Shown here in pieces: positions 33,858 through 43,205 of a stretch of 64,000 nt of DNA (the stretch's first letter is position 1; the number at the start of each line of letters is the position of its first letter). The DNA comes from QHXQ01 sp963788965. Lineage in GTDB: Bacteria > Acidobacteriota > Blastocatellia > Pyrinomonadales > Pyrinomonadaceae. Made by a program: the position numbers and the translations under genes. The stretch covers positions 186,001 to 250,000 of the forward strand of contig CAWBIK010000004.1 of the NCBI GenBank assembly GCA_963788965.1, given 5' to 3'. The notes under the pieces were generated by a model. That model did not search any database, had not been told where the DNA came from, and worked only from the letters and a program-made list of their open reading frames with translations.

Positions 33858-34731
33858 CCACTTTCCGCCTTGCGTTCCATAGTGTGTGCGCGATGACGGC
33901 GACGATGATGATCGCGCCGCCGCCGAGCGCATAACGCGACGGGCGCTCGCCTAAGACAAGATAGACCCAGACGGGATTCAAGACCGGCTCGATGTAACAG
34001 ATGATGCCTGCGTCGAGCGACTTGACGCCGCGCGCGATGCCGAGCGTCAGCATCGTGTAAGCCACACCGAGTTGCACCACGCCGAGCCAGACGACGACCG
34101 CGAGGTTCGTCGCCGTCAACTTCCCTGCCCCCGCGACGAAGGCCGGCAAGGTCACGAGCGCAAGCAACAGGTTGCCGTAGATCACGGCCGAGGCGCGGTT
34201 CACACGCCGCGCGCTTGGGTGGCGCAAGAGCAGCAGGAAGACCGCGAAGCATAGACCGGAGGCGAGCGCCGCGATGTTTCCTTGCACGTCCTGCGGGCGC
34301 AGTTGCCCGACGAAGAAAAGCGACATGCCGCCCAGACAAAAGGCGACGACCAGAAAGTCTTGCCAGCGATAACGCTCGCCGAAGACGAGCGGCTCAAGGA
34401 GCAGGATGTAAACGGGCGCGGTGTATTGCAGAAAGATCGCGTTCGCGGCCGTCGTTAGTTTGGTGGCGACGACAAAGAGCAGCAGCAGCACGGCGTAGAG
34501 CACGCTCGCCGCGGCCGTCGTCAGATTGAGGCCGAAGCCCTCGCGCCGCGTCAGCAACGCCACGGTCGCCGCGGCCAAGAGCGAGCGCCCACACGACAAC
34601 TCGAACGGCGTCAGGTTATTCGCCTTGATGAACAACCCGCCCGTGCTCCACAAGAGCGCCGCGCCCAACACAAGCAGGTACGGCGAGACACTTGAATGCG
34701 CGTCGGTGCTATTGCGGAGAGAGTCGGTCAA
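33847..34731 (-). CDS. EamA/DMT-family transporter
   Basis: 294 residues and ten predicted helices in two EamA repeats (residues about 18-148 and 158-288). Typical motifs are GAALLWSTGGLFIKA, TAANAIFLQYTAPVYILLLEPLVFGER in the first repeat and GVAYTMLTLGIARGVKSLDAGIICYIEPVLNPVWVYLVLGE in the second. Family members export or import metabolites such as amino acids, nucleosides or riboflavin; the substrate cannot be told. The C-terminal RQ and stop are supplied by a family B repeat arm. Confidence 0.88.
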   Translation of the reverse strand: MTDSLRNSTDAHSSVSPYLLVLGAALLWSTGGLFIKANNLTPFELSCGRSLLAAATVALLTRREGFGLNLTTAAASVLYAVLLLLFVVATKLTTAANAIFLQYTAPVYILLLEPLVFGERYRWQDFLVVAFCLGGMSLFFVGQLRPQDVQGNIAALASGLCFAVFLLLLRHPSARRVNRASAVIYGNLLLALVTLPAFVAGAGKLTATNLAVVVWLGVVQLGVAYTMLTLGIARGVKSLDAGIICYIEPVLNPVWVYLVLGERPSRYALGGGAIIIVAVIAHTLWNARRKVVRQ

Positions 34732-34750
34732 GACTTAGCGCGCCGAACCG

Positions 34751-34810
34751 TAACCACCAAGCCACGAAGCCACTGATTGATCCTTCGTGGCTTCGTGTCT
34801 TGGTGGTGAA
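34751..34810. repeat. Family A octamer palindrome, copy 3
   Basis: Arms 34751-34773 (TAACCACCAAGCCACGAAGC...) and 34782-34810, made of CCACCAAG/CCACGAAG units. It lies between two minus-strand genes. Confidence 0.85.
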
Positions 34811-34822
34811 ACGTCTTAGTCA

Positions 34823-35599
34823 TCACTTCGAGCCGAACCGGAACGAATCGAGGATAACGGGCAGTTCGCCTTTCACGCCCACGTCGTCCACGCTCTCGAT
34901 CTCCGGCGCGAGGTTCGTCGTCAACATCACGAGCGCGACGCCTTTGGTCTGGCCCGCAGGCGGCGGCAACGCGACGACGCGCCCGTAGAGCGTGATGTCG
35001 CCGCGCGGCGTGCCCTCTTTCTTGGCCGTGAACTTGAACTCATAGCCTTCGTATGCGCCGATCTTCGTCGCGCCCTCCGACACCTTCCGGTAGTTCGGAA
35101 ACTGCTTGCTGAACTGATCGTTGAACTGCGCGGCGAGCTTCGGCATCAACTGCTTGTCGAGCGCCGTGCCGCTGGCGCTGACCCAGCCGACCGCGAAGTT
35201 CTCCAACGTGAAGTTGCCCGCGTCTTCGTCTTCGAGCTTACGCTCGACGCGGACGAAGTTCGGATCGGGATCGTCATCGATGGCCCAGTTCTCCGGGTAA
35301 TAGAACGAGAAGTCAACGTAGTTCTTCGCCAGATCGCCCGTGCGGCCCGCGCGCGTGTTGACGTACTGCTGCGTGCCCGTGGGCCGACTGGCGGGCGCGA
35401 CATCTGCGGGCTGCGACGACTGCGCCTTCTTGCCGACGTAGTACAGCCCCGCGATCAAAGCGATGCCGCAGATGCCTGCGAGCACCAGACAACCGACGCC
35501 CGCGATAATCCACGGCGTCTTCGACTTCGGCGCAGCGGGCGGCGGCGCGGGCCCGCCCGCCGGGGGATAGCCCTGACCGGGCGGCGGATAGTTCTGCAT
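34823..35599 (-). CDS. Membrane-anchored protein with PsbP/DcrB-like domain
   Basis: 258 residues. A cytoplasmic Pro/Gly/Tyr/Gln-rich leader (MQNYPPPGQGYPPAGG) is followed by one transmembrane helix (PWIIAGVGCLVLAGICGIALIAGLYYV) and an extracytoplasmic domain of about 180 residues. That domain resembles PsbP/DcrB-type folds: DFSFYYPENWAIDDDPD, ENFAVGWVSASG, YEGYEFKFTAKKEG and a terminal LPVILDSFRFG. The ATG at 35599 follows AAGGAGA. The role is unknown. The leader is similar in type to that of the protein at 45101, which has a Pro/Gly-rich tail instead. Confidence 0.65.
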   Translation of the reverse strand: MQNYPPPGQGYPPAGGPAPPPAAPKSKTPWIIAGVGCLVLAGICGIALIAGLYYVGKKAQSSQPADVAPASRPTGTQQYVNTRAGRTGDLAKNYVDFSFYYPENWAIDDDPDPNFVRVERKLEDEDAGNFTLENFAVGWVSASGTALDKQLMPKLAAQFNDQFSKQFPNYRKVSEGATKIGAYEGYEFKFTAKKEGTPRGDITLYGRVVALPPPAGQTKGVALVMLTTNLAPEIESVDDVGVKGELPVILDSFRFGSK

Positions 35600-35621
35600 G
35601 AAAGATTCTCCTTAACAAGTT

Positions 35622-35710
35622 AATGATGAAGTATGAATGATGAATAACGATCAGCTTGTCTTACATGCTTCATTCATCGTTCACACTTCATCGTTCATCA
35701 TTCATCATTG
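35622..35710. repeat. Family C heptamer element, copy 2
   Basis: Arm AATGATGAAGTATGAATGATG at 35622-35643 and inverted arm CTTCATTCATCGTTCACACT... at 35669-35710. The right arm contributes the TGA stop of the M14 peptidase gene (CAG CAA TGA TGA ATG). Confidence 0.8.
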
Positions 35711-38700
35711 CTGTTCGTCGTCCGCGTTCGGGCGCGCGGGCGCGGGCGGCGTAGCGCGGCCGACGCCGAGGTTGTCGAAGTTGAGCGCGGCGTTGAAGAG
35801 TAGGAAGAACGCGCCCTGCGTCTGGTGTCGCCACATCGGGTTGGTGGCGAACAGGACGACGTGCCCGCGCCCGACCGGCACGTCCACGACCGCCGGCCGG
35901 TTCGCCAACTCGGACGCGCCTGCCAGCATGCCGCTGATCAGCAAGTTGCGCTCGTCGCGTGCAAAGCGCAGCACGACGCGCGGGCGTTCGGTGGGCGGCG
36001 TGTAGAACGGGCCCAACTGCAAACGTTGTTCGTCGGTCAACTGTTCTTCGCCGGGGCGCGCGGGCGGGCGCGGCGGCGCGGGCGCGGCTTGCGGCATCGC
36101 CTGCACTATGTCCGGGTCGGTCAACGTCCCGCGCCCCGAAGGTCTTTGCCCGCCCTCGCCGCCGCCCGCACCACCACCGCCACCACCGCCGCCACCGCCC
36201 GGCCCCGCGCTGACTTGAAAGAGCGGCGCTTGATTGAAGTAGAGCGGGAGCGTTTCGCCGTAGCCGTAGGCGATGGGGCTGGCGCGATCCGCGAAGGTCG
36301 CGTTGAAGATCGAACCGGCGGCTTGTAACTGTCGTGCGTTCTCAATCGTGACGCCGCTTGTGATGCCGTAGTCGAGCGGCACGCGCGCCGTGTTCTGAAT
36401 CGTGATCAGCAAGCCGCCGTCCGTGATGAAGCGTTGCAGGTTGGCGACGCCCGCGAGGCCCATGCCGCCGCGCATGTCGGCGGTCGTGTCGGGCGAGTTG
36501 CCGAGGTTCGGCGTGACGGCCGATTGCTGCCACGGGATCGGATCGCCACGACGCGGAATGCCGTTGACGATTGTTTGCGCCGTGCCGCCGACGGGCGGGA
36601 AGATGATCACGTCGTACTTGTCGCGCAAGTTCGTCGTGTCGCGCAGCGTGTGGTCGGAGATGTACGCATAAGGAATCTGCAAGCGGTCGAACTCGATGCG
36701 AAACCAACCTTCGTTCTGCGTGTTGATCCACGTATGCAAGATGGCGATGCGCGGCACGCCGATCTCGTGCGTCTTGACTGTCGGCGCGGCATCGGCAGCG
36801 ACGACGGTTAAACCTAACTCGGTCGCAGTCGCTTCGAGTCGCGCGCGCAGATCGTTGGGGTTGCCGTCCGACTTGATGATGAACGAGCCGGCGTTGAAAT
36901 TCTGCGCGCCGATCTTGAACGCTTCTTCGGCGACGCTCAACTTCACATCACGCAAGCGATAACGCAACGTGACGAGCGTGTTCTCCGTGTTGTTGTTGAT
37001 GACAAAGGCCGTGCCGCGACCTGTCAGACGCCCACGCACGCGCGCATCCGTCGTCAACAAGTTCATCGGCACAGTCAACACATCTTTGCTGGTCACGCGC
37101 ACAGTCTCGACGTTGCGCAACGCGCCCAACGTCCAACCCGTGTCGTCGTAAGGGCGCGGATCGTTGACGTTGTAATACTGCGTGTCAAACATCATGTCGG
37201 CCATGCGCGAGTAAGGCTGATCCATGCGGATGATGTATGAACCTGCCGGGAACTTACGCGTGGCCGGCGCGGGCGGACGTGCCGTCGTATCGCGCGTCTC
37301 CGTGTTGCCCGCGTCGCCCGCCTGTTCGCCACCACGCGCGGGGCGCGGCTCGCTCTTAACGCCAACCGAGAACTCGCCGGTCGCTTGCTGGACTTCGACG
37401 CCCATCAGACGTAGCAAGTTGATCATGTCGGCCGCTTCGACCGGGCGCGGCGTGTCGGCGGGCACGACCCACGCCGCAGGGCCTTCGTTCGCGGCCTTTG
37501 CTATCGAACGCTTGCTCTTGAGATAGAAATTATTCAAGAAGCGATCCTTGTTATTGGCCACGAAGTTCATCGCCAACAGGATCGCCGACTGCTGCATGTT
37601 GACGTTGTTGCGCAGCGACCACTTGACGCGCGGCTGCGGCGGGTTCGGTCGGAACCAATCGCGCTGCGCTTGCTGCGTGACGGTGCGATCAATCGTGTCC
37701 GCGCCGCCGTTGCCGAACGTCTCGTAGAAGCGCCCGATGCTGTTGTGCCCGTTGGCGACGTAGAACATATAGTTCGGGGCCCAGCCATCATAGAAGCCGT
37801 GCGTCCAGACGCCGGGCACGCCGCGCTTCGTCATCTCTTCGATCTCGTGATAAGCGAGCAGATGCCATTCGTCGATCACCAACGGATCGAGCCATGCGTT
37901 ATAGGGGCCTGTGCCCGTCGAAGTGTAGAGGAACGGCACGGACTCGTGCAGGTCGTGCAAGACGGTCGGATGATATTCCAGAAACGTCTTCATCATGTTG
38001 CGCGTGAGCGCCAGCGCCATGCCTAAGCCGTCGCGGTTGTTGTCGTGCGCGACGTACTTGCCCCAGTACAACAAGCTCGGCGCGTTCTTCCCCGGATTCG
38101 CCTTGCGATAGTTATAGAGATCGACCATGCGGTCGCGCCCGTCCACTTCCAAGACGGGCGTTATCAACACGATCACGTTCTTACGGATCGCCTCGATAAA
38201 CGGCGTGTCTTCGACGGCGAGGCGATATGCCATCTCCATCAACATCTCAGGCGAGCCGGTTTCGGTTGAATGGATCGAGCCGGACGCCCAATAAAACGCC
38301 TTGCCTTCGCCGATCAACTGTTGCGCGTCCGCGTCCGTCGTCTTGCGCGGATCGGCGAGCCGGGCCGTGATCTCTTTATAGCGATCAAGTTTCTGTAAGT
38401 TCGCTTCGTCGCTGACGGCGATGAGCAACTGCTCGCGTCCTTCTTCGGATTTCTCCGGCGCGCTGAAGAGGCGGACGCGCGGGCTGGCGTCGGCCAGCGC
38501 GCGATAGTAACGATAGAGGTCTTTCGTGTAGGTCAACTTGTTCGGCGCACCCGCGACGTAACCAAGCACCTTCTCCGTCGTCGGCACACTGGCGGACGCG
38601 GGCAAGTGATCGACCAACTCGGTCAGGAAATATTTTTCGGTCGTGTACTCTTTGATCTTCGCCGTGTAGCCTTCGTCGTTTGCGGGCGCGGGCGCGTTGA

Positions 38701-38800
38701 CCAACTGCTGACCACGCCCATTGTCAACGGTCAACAAGGCACAGGCGACGACCAGCGCGCACGACACGCACGTGCGCGCCAGAAAGCGTTTCCCCTTCAT
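35705..38800 (-). CDS. Secreted M14-family zinc carboxypeptidase-like protein
   Basis: About 1,031 residues from the ATG at 38800, which is preceded by GGAGGAG at 4 bases and begins a signal peptide (MKGKRFLARTCVSCALVVAC...). The M14 domain spans about residues 50-400, with the zinc-binding HxxE (GSIHSTETGSPE, His177 and Glu180) and later zinc His in LHDLHESVPF. The C-terminal 450 residues form a second domain with a class I glutamine-amidotransferase-like region (RIAILHTW ... DVIIFPPVGG ... FITDGGLLITI). It is interrupted by an 11-residue polyglycine run, with a proline-rich stretch after it. Periplasmic or extracellular peptide scavenging is likely. The frame is intact over 3.1 kb. Confidence 0.85.
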   Translation of the reverse strand: MKGKRFLARTCVSCALVVACALLTVDNGRGQQLVNAPAPANDEGYTAKIKEYTTEKYFLTELVDHLPASASVPTTEKVLGYVAGAPNKLTYTKDLYRYYRALADASPRVRLFSAPEKSEEGREQLLIAVSDEANLQKLDRYKEITARLADPRKTTDADAQQLIGEGKAFYWASGSIHSTETGSPEMLMEMAYRLAVEDTPFIEAIRKNVIVLITPVLEVDGRDRMVDLYNYRKANPGKNAPSLLYWGKYVAHDNNRDGLGMALALTRNMMKTFLEYHPTVLHDLHESVPFLYTSTGTGPYNAWLDPLVIDEWHLLAYHEIEEMTKRGVPGVWTHGFYDGWAPNYMFYVANGHNSIGRFYETFGNGGADTIDRTVTQQAQRDWFRPNPPQPRVKWSLRNNVNMQQSAILLAMNFVANNKDRFLNNFYLKSKRSIAKAANEGPAAWVVPADTPRPVEAADMINLLRLMGVEVQQATGEFSVGVKSEPRPARGGEQAGDAGNTETRDTTARPPAPATRKFPAGSYIIRMDQPYSRMADMMFDTQYYNVNDPRPYDDTGWTLGALRNVETVRVTSKDVLTVPMNLLTTDARVRGRLTGRGTAFVINNNTENTLVTLRYRLRDVKLSVAEEAFKIGAQNFNAGSFIIKSDGNPNDLRARLEATATELGLTVVAADAAPTVKTHEIGVPRIAILHTWINTQNEGWFRIEFDRLQIPYAYISDHTLRDTTNLRDKYDVIIFPPVGGTAQTIVNGIPRRGDPIPWQQSAVTPNLGNSPDTTADMRGGMGLAGVANLQRFITDGGLLITIQNTARVPLDYGITSGVTIENARQLQAAGSIFNATFADRASPIAYGYGETLPLYFNQAPLFQVSAGPGGGGGGGGGGAGGGEGGQRPSGRGTLTDPDIVQAMPQAAPAPPRPPARPGEEQLTDEQRLQLGPFYTPPTERPRVVLRFARDERNLLISGMLAGASELANRPAVVDVPVGRGHVVLFATNPMWRHQTQGAFFLLFNAALNFDNLGVGRATPPAPARPNADDEQQ

Positions 38801-39049
38801 GGACTCCTCCATCAAATGCAGTTTCGGGTGCAGCCGAGCCGGCTTCAGATACTTGTTGTGAAAGCGGCCGCGATGATACATCTTCGGCGCGCGAAATCAT
38901 ACCCGGAAGTTTCGGCGGCGCAAGTTGGCGCGGGCAGCGCCGCGCTGCGATAATGCATCCGGCATGGTCAGCGCGCGCATCTAAATAACGTCCGGCTCGC
39001 GCGTGTGTGCGGCCGGGCATAACCGATAGGTCAACAAAGGAAGGAAGCG

Positions 39050-39796
39050 ATGAACGAATTCAAGTCCCCGCGCCCCGGCTTCGACGACCGGCAACAGGCG
39101 TGGCCGCCACCGCAGGGCGGGTGGGGCAGCCTACAGGCGCAGACGGCGGCGCAAGCCAGCGTCGCCGAGCGTGTGAGTTTTATTCGTAAGGTCTATGCAC
39201 TCTTCTTCGTGGGCACGTTGTTCGCCATCGGCGGCGTGCTGCTCGGCTTCATGTTTCCGCCGCTGATGATGATGGCGCTCCGGCATCCGTGGATCATGTT
39301 GTTCGCCATGCTCGGCGGCGTGATGGGCGCACAGGCCGTGCGTCATGTGCGCGGCGTGAACTTGCTCGCGCTCTTTGGGTTCACGACGCTGACCGGCGTG
39401 ATTATCTCGCCGCTCATGGCTTTGGTGTGGGCAACCAATCCCGCGTCGCTCGTGCAAGCGGGCGTGTTGACGGTGGGCATTTTCGGCGGGTTGACGGCTT
39501 ACGTCTTCATCTCGAAGCGCGACTTCAGTTTCTTGCGCGGCATGGTGACGACGGGTCTGATCGTGATCATCTTAGCGGGCTTGCTGAACATCTTCCTCGT
39601 CGGGTCGAGCGCGCTCGGCTTCGCGCTCGCGGCGGCGACGCTGTTGCTGTTCTCCGGCTTCGTGCTCTACGACACGTCGAACATCATCAGGCGTTATCCG
39701 ACTAATGAATACGTTGCTGGCGCGTTGTCGCTCTACCTCGACGCTTTCAACATCTTCCTCGCGCTCATCCGCATCTTGAACGCGGGCCGGCGCTAA
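39050..39796 (+). CDS. Bax inhibitor-1/YccA family membrane protein
   Basis: 248 residues. After a polar Pro/Gln-rich leader, seven predicted helices follow. The family signature is clear: FIRKVYALFFVGTLFAIGGV, FTTLTGVIISPLM, GFVLYDTSNIIRRYPTNEYVAGALSLYLDAFNIFLALIRIL with the conserved acidic residues in the last two helices. Bacterial BI-1 homologues act as pH-sensitive calcium leak channels and interact with FtsH. AAAGGAAGGA lies 8 bases before the ATG. Confidence 0.93.
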   Translation: MNEFKSPRPGFDDRQQAWPPPQGGWGSLQAQTAAQASVAERVSFIRKVYALFFVGTLFAIGGVLLGFMFPPLMMMALRHPWIMLFAMLGGVMGAQAVRHVRGVNLLALFGFTTLTGVIISPLMALVWATNPASLVQAGVLTVGIFGGLTAYVFISKRDFSFLRGMVTTGLIVIILAGLLNIFLVGSSALGFALAAATLLLFSGFVLYDTSNIIRRYPTNEYVAGALSLYLDAFNIFLALIRILNAGRR

Positions 39797-39830
39797 GGCA
39801 GACGGCGGCAAGTTATAACTGAAACGTCGC

Positions 39831-39864
39831 AGCGGCGGACAACTCGTTGGAGTTGCCCGCCGCT
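39831..39864. terminator. Terminator hairpin between BI-1 and TonB receptor genes
   Basis: Fifteen-base arms with one mismatch (AGCGGCGGACAACTC and its complement) and a 4-base loop, followed by TAACTTTAG on the plus strand. Shared by the convergent genes. Confidence 0.65.
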
Positions 39865-39885
39865 TAACTTTAGCCGCCGAACTTT

Positions 39886-42800
39886 TTAGAAGTCGAACTT
39901 GACGGCCAGTTGCAGTTGGCGCGGGGTGATGATCGAACGTTGCGAGCCGAAGGGCGGCAGCGGCGGCGTCGCACTCTGGGGCACGAGCAAGCGAATGGTG
40001 TTGACGCCGTTGACGACTGTGAACGCCTGCGCGCGGTACTGGTTGATGTTGACGAACGAGAAGTAGCCGCCGCCGGGCGCGAGGCCCGTGTTCGCGCGGT
40101 TGAAGATGTTGAAGCCTTCGAGGATCAGGCGCAGGTGCATGTTCTCGCCGCCCAATGGAATGCTGCGCTGGATGCGCGCGTCCACTTGATAGACGTTGGG
40201 CGAGGTGAACTGATTGCGGCGCGTGCCGGGCACGCGGTCGTTGCGCGAGTTGCCGTCGCGGTTCACGTCCGCGCCGATCTGCGCCGAGTAGCGAAAGCCC
40301 GACATGCAACTGCACGATCCCGCTGAAGCGTGTAGTCGCTAAAGAGAGCGCGCGCGATTGGGTTGTCGCTGCGCGTGAACGTGCCGAGTTGATAGACGGG
40401 ACTAAAGACGAAGCGATGCCGCTGATCGCTATCGGCGTAAGACGCAGTCGTCGCGCAGGTCGAATGAGTTCTGCGCGATCTTGAAGTCGTCGCCGCCGTT
40501 GGGCACAACCGCCGTCTGGTCGGGCTTGTCGTCCTTCGCACGCGAGAGCGTGTAGGAGGCGAGGAACTGTAGGCCGCGCGCGAAGCGGCGTTGCAGTTGG
40601 ACGGCGAGGCCGTCGTAGCGCGAGTTGGCGCTGGACTCGAAGAGGCTGATGCGGTTGTAACGTGTGAAGGGGCGGACGGGCGCGGTCGAGGTGAACGATG
40701 CGCCGGGGAAACGTTGGATGGTGAAGGTCTGCCCGTCTTCGCCGATGGCGGGCGTGGCCGACGGGCGCGACCCAAGTTGACGTCGCGCATGCGCGACAGG
40801 TGGACGCCGTGGAAGTAGAGATAAGTGACCGAGAGGCTCGTGTCATTGAAGATCTCGCGCTCGACGCCGAAGCGCGCCCTGTTGAACGTAGGGCTGCGCG
40901 TAGTCGGGCGTGAAGATGTAGAGGTCGGGGTTGCGGCTGCGTGACGCCCGCGGGGATCGCGTTGAGGATGTTCGGATAGACGATGCTGGCGTTGGCGATG
41001 TTCTGCGTGCCGGTGAGCGTGATGCCGGTCGTCTGGACGCCGTTCCCCGAGTGCGCCGTGCCGAGCATGATCGACGGTGGTGCGGCCGTAGAAGATGCCG
41101 TAGCCGCCGCGCATCACCGATCTTCTCGTTGGGCGCGTAGCTGAAGCCGAAGCGCGGCCCGAAGTTGTTGTTGTCGGAGACGCCGCGCGCTGTGTCCAAG
41201 TTGGCGGCCAAGAGCACGGGGTCTGGGTTCTGCAACGGCGGGCGCTGCATTAGTCTGGTAGTCGTAGCGCAGGCCGAAGTTGAGCGTGAGACGCGGCGTG
41301 ACGCGCCAGTCGTCCTGCGCGAAGACGGCGATATCGGTGCTGTGTGGGTGCGTCGTCGCGCCGGACGTGCCGGGCAGCGCGAAGCGTTGCGTGAAGCTGG
41401 CCGGGCAGTTGGGCAAAGCTTGCCCTGCGGGCGTGCGGACGGCGGCGCAGTTGGCGTTCGAGCCGAAGTCGGCGTAAGAGGTGAACGTGTATTGCCCGTG
41501 AAGAAGCCGGGGAAGAAGTTGAGAATGCGGTCGAAGTTGGAATCGACGCCGACCTTGAAGTTGTGCGCGCCGCGCACGGTAAGAGACGTTATCGATGAAC
41601 TGCGCGCGCTTGATGGTCGTCTCGCGCGGGCTGAAGTTGTTGCGCCCGAAGCAGCAGGTTGCCCGCCGCCTGTGTTGATCTGCGTTCGGGCAGATCGCTG
41701 TTGGCCGTGCCCGGCTCGCTTGTCGCGCGCGAACTGGAAGCGAAACTCGTTGACGACGCGCGGCGAGAGCGACGAAGCAGCGTGCCGGAGAAGGTGGTCG
41801 TGCGCGCGAGGCAGTCGCCCGAATGCTCTTCGCGCCGAGCGTGCCGGTGAACTCGTTGTTCTGGCCAGTGAAGTTCTGCCGGTTGAAGCGCAGGGTCAGC
41901 GTGTTGCTGGCGGTCGAGAATGATGTCGGTCTTGGCGAGGTACACGTCCTGATTGCGGCTGATCTGATAAGTGCTGAGGCGCGGCACTAAGAGCGCCTGT
42001 ATGGCCGCCGATTGTTGAAAGAGGCCGGGCGGGTCGAGCGGGTTCGGCAGGTCCTGCCGCTGCCCGTCGTAGGTGAAGAAGAAGAAGGCGCGATCATGTT
42101 TGACGATCGGGCCGCCGACGCGCCCGCCGAACTGGTGAATCTGCAACGTGGGGCGCTTGTTCGGCAGGCCGCGCTGGAACTGCGTCGCTTTGAGTTGCGG
42201 CGTGTTCGCGTTCAACGACTCGTCGCGGAAGTACTCGAACGCGCCGCCGTGGAATTCGTTCGTGCCCGACTTGGTGACGACGTTGATGACCGCGCCGCCC
42301 GCGCGGCCGAACTCGGCCGAGAAACCGTTCTGGTTAACCTGAAACTCCTGCACCGATTCTTCGGAGAACTGATAAGGCGGCCGCACGCCCGTGCGCCCGA
42401 ACGACTGCCCGAAGAAAGTGTTGTTATTGTCCACGCCGTCAACTTGCAGACTATTGAGCGTGCCCTTCTGGCCGCCGACCGAGAGATCGCCTTCGCGGTT
42501 CTGGTCGCGGATGACACCGGGCGTGAGCGTGGCGAAGTCAAGGTAGTTGCGCCCGTTGACGGGCAGGTTCTCGATGGCACGCTGGTTAACCGTGGTTGAG
42601 ATCGAAGTGCGCGTTGTTTCGACGACGGGCGCTTCCGCCGTGACGGTCACGTCTATGTTCGCGCCGCTGACGGAGAGGTTGATGTCGAGCGGTGTCTTGC
42701 CGCCGACCGTGACGGTGACGTTCTGCAAGATGGTCGGCTGAAAGCCGGACGCGCCCGAAGCCGTGACGGTGTAGCGGCCGGGCGGCAGCAGGACCAGACG

Positions 42801-43025
42801 ATAGAGTCCTTCCTCGTCCGACGTGACGGACTTCTCAAGCCCCGTCTCTTGATTCTTGGCCGCGACCGTGGCGTTCGGCACGGCCGCGCTGTTCGGATCA
42901 AGCACGCGCCCTTCGATGTCGCCGGTCGTCGCCTGCGATTGAGCGAAGGCCGGCAGCGACACACAGAGCAGCGCGGCCGACAACAAAAACAGCCGGGCAT
43001 ATAGGGGGAATAAGTTGTTGCGCAT
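39886..43025 (-). CDS. Oar-like TonB-dependent receptor (frame broken many times)
   Basis: Starts MRNNLFPLYARLFLLSAALL (signal peptide) at 43025 behind AAAGGA. The intact first 370 residues contain a carboxypeptidase-regulatory-like domain (TTGDIEGRVLDPNSAAVPNA ... LYRLVLLPPGRYTVTASG). The plug domain follows (VNQRAIENLPVNGRNYLDFATLTPGV, LQVDGVDNNN) with the strand motif FEYFRDESLNA. From about 41920 to 40300 the barrel is legible only by switching frame around a dozen times. Examples are NTLTLRFNRQNFTGQNNEFTG, AHNFKVGVDSNFDRIL, FGLRYDYQTN, SDNNNFGPRFGFSYAPNEKI, GGYGIFYGR and GVEREIFNDTSLSVTYLY. The end is intact (QLQLAVKFDF). It would be a 1,040-residue outer-membrane receptor. Confidence 0.8.
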
Positions 43026-43140
43026 AGAGTCCTTTCGCTTGACCGATGTTAGTTTGGCGTTCGCTACGGAAGCAGGATGACCGTGCGTGGAAGCGGGAAT
43101 ATAGTTGCTGCGCCGGTTGCGGTCAAGCGCGTCACGGATC

Positions 43141-43200
43141 AACCACGAAGCCGCAAAGATCGACTCAGCGATCTTCGCGGCTTCGTGGCTTCGTAGTTAA
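43141..43200. repeat. Family A octamer palindrome, copy 4
   Basis: AACCACGAAGCCGCAAAGAT... and its inverted partner surround a 6-base centre. It lies in the leader of the TonB receptor gene and just downstream of the glycosyltransferase gene. Confidence 0.85.
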
Positions 43201-43205
43201 TGCTT

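Noticed and set aside
36130..36215. Polyglycine stretch in the M14 peptidase as a possible frame error
   Set aside because: The frame stays open and homologous sequence continues on both sides, so it is a low-complexity linker.
39886..43025. TonB receptor as several separate small genes
   Set aside because: Fragments in different frames join into one continuous receptor with conserved order, so separate genes are not credible.
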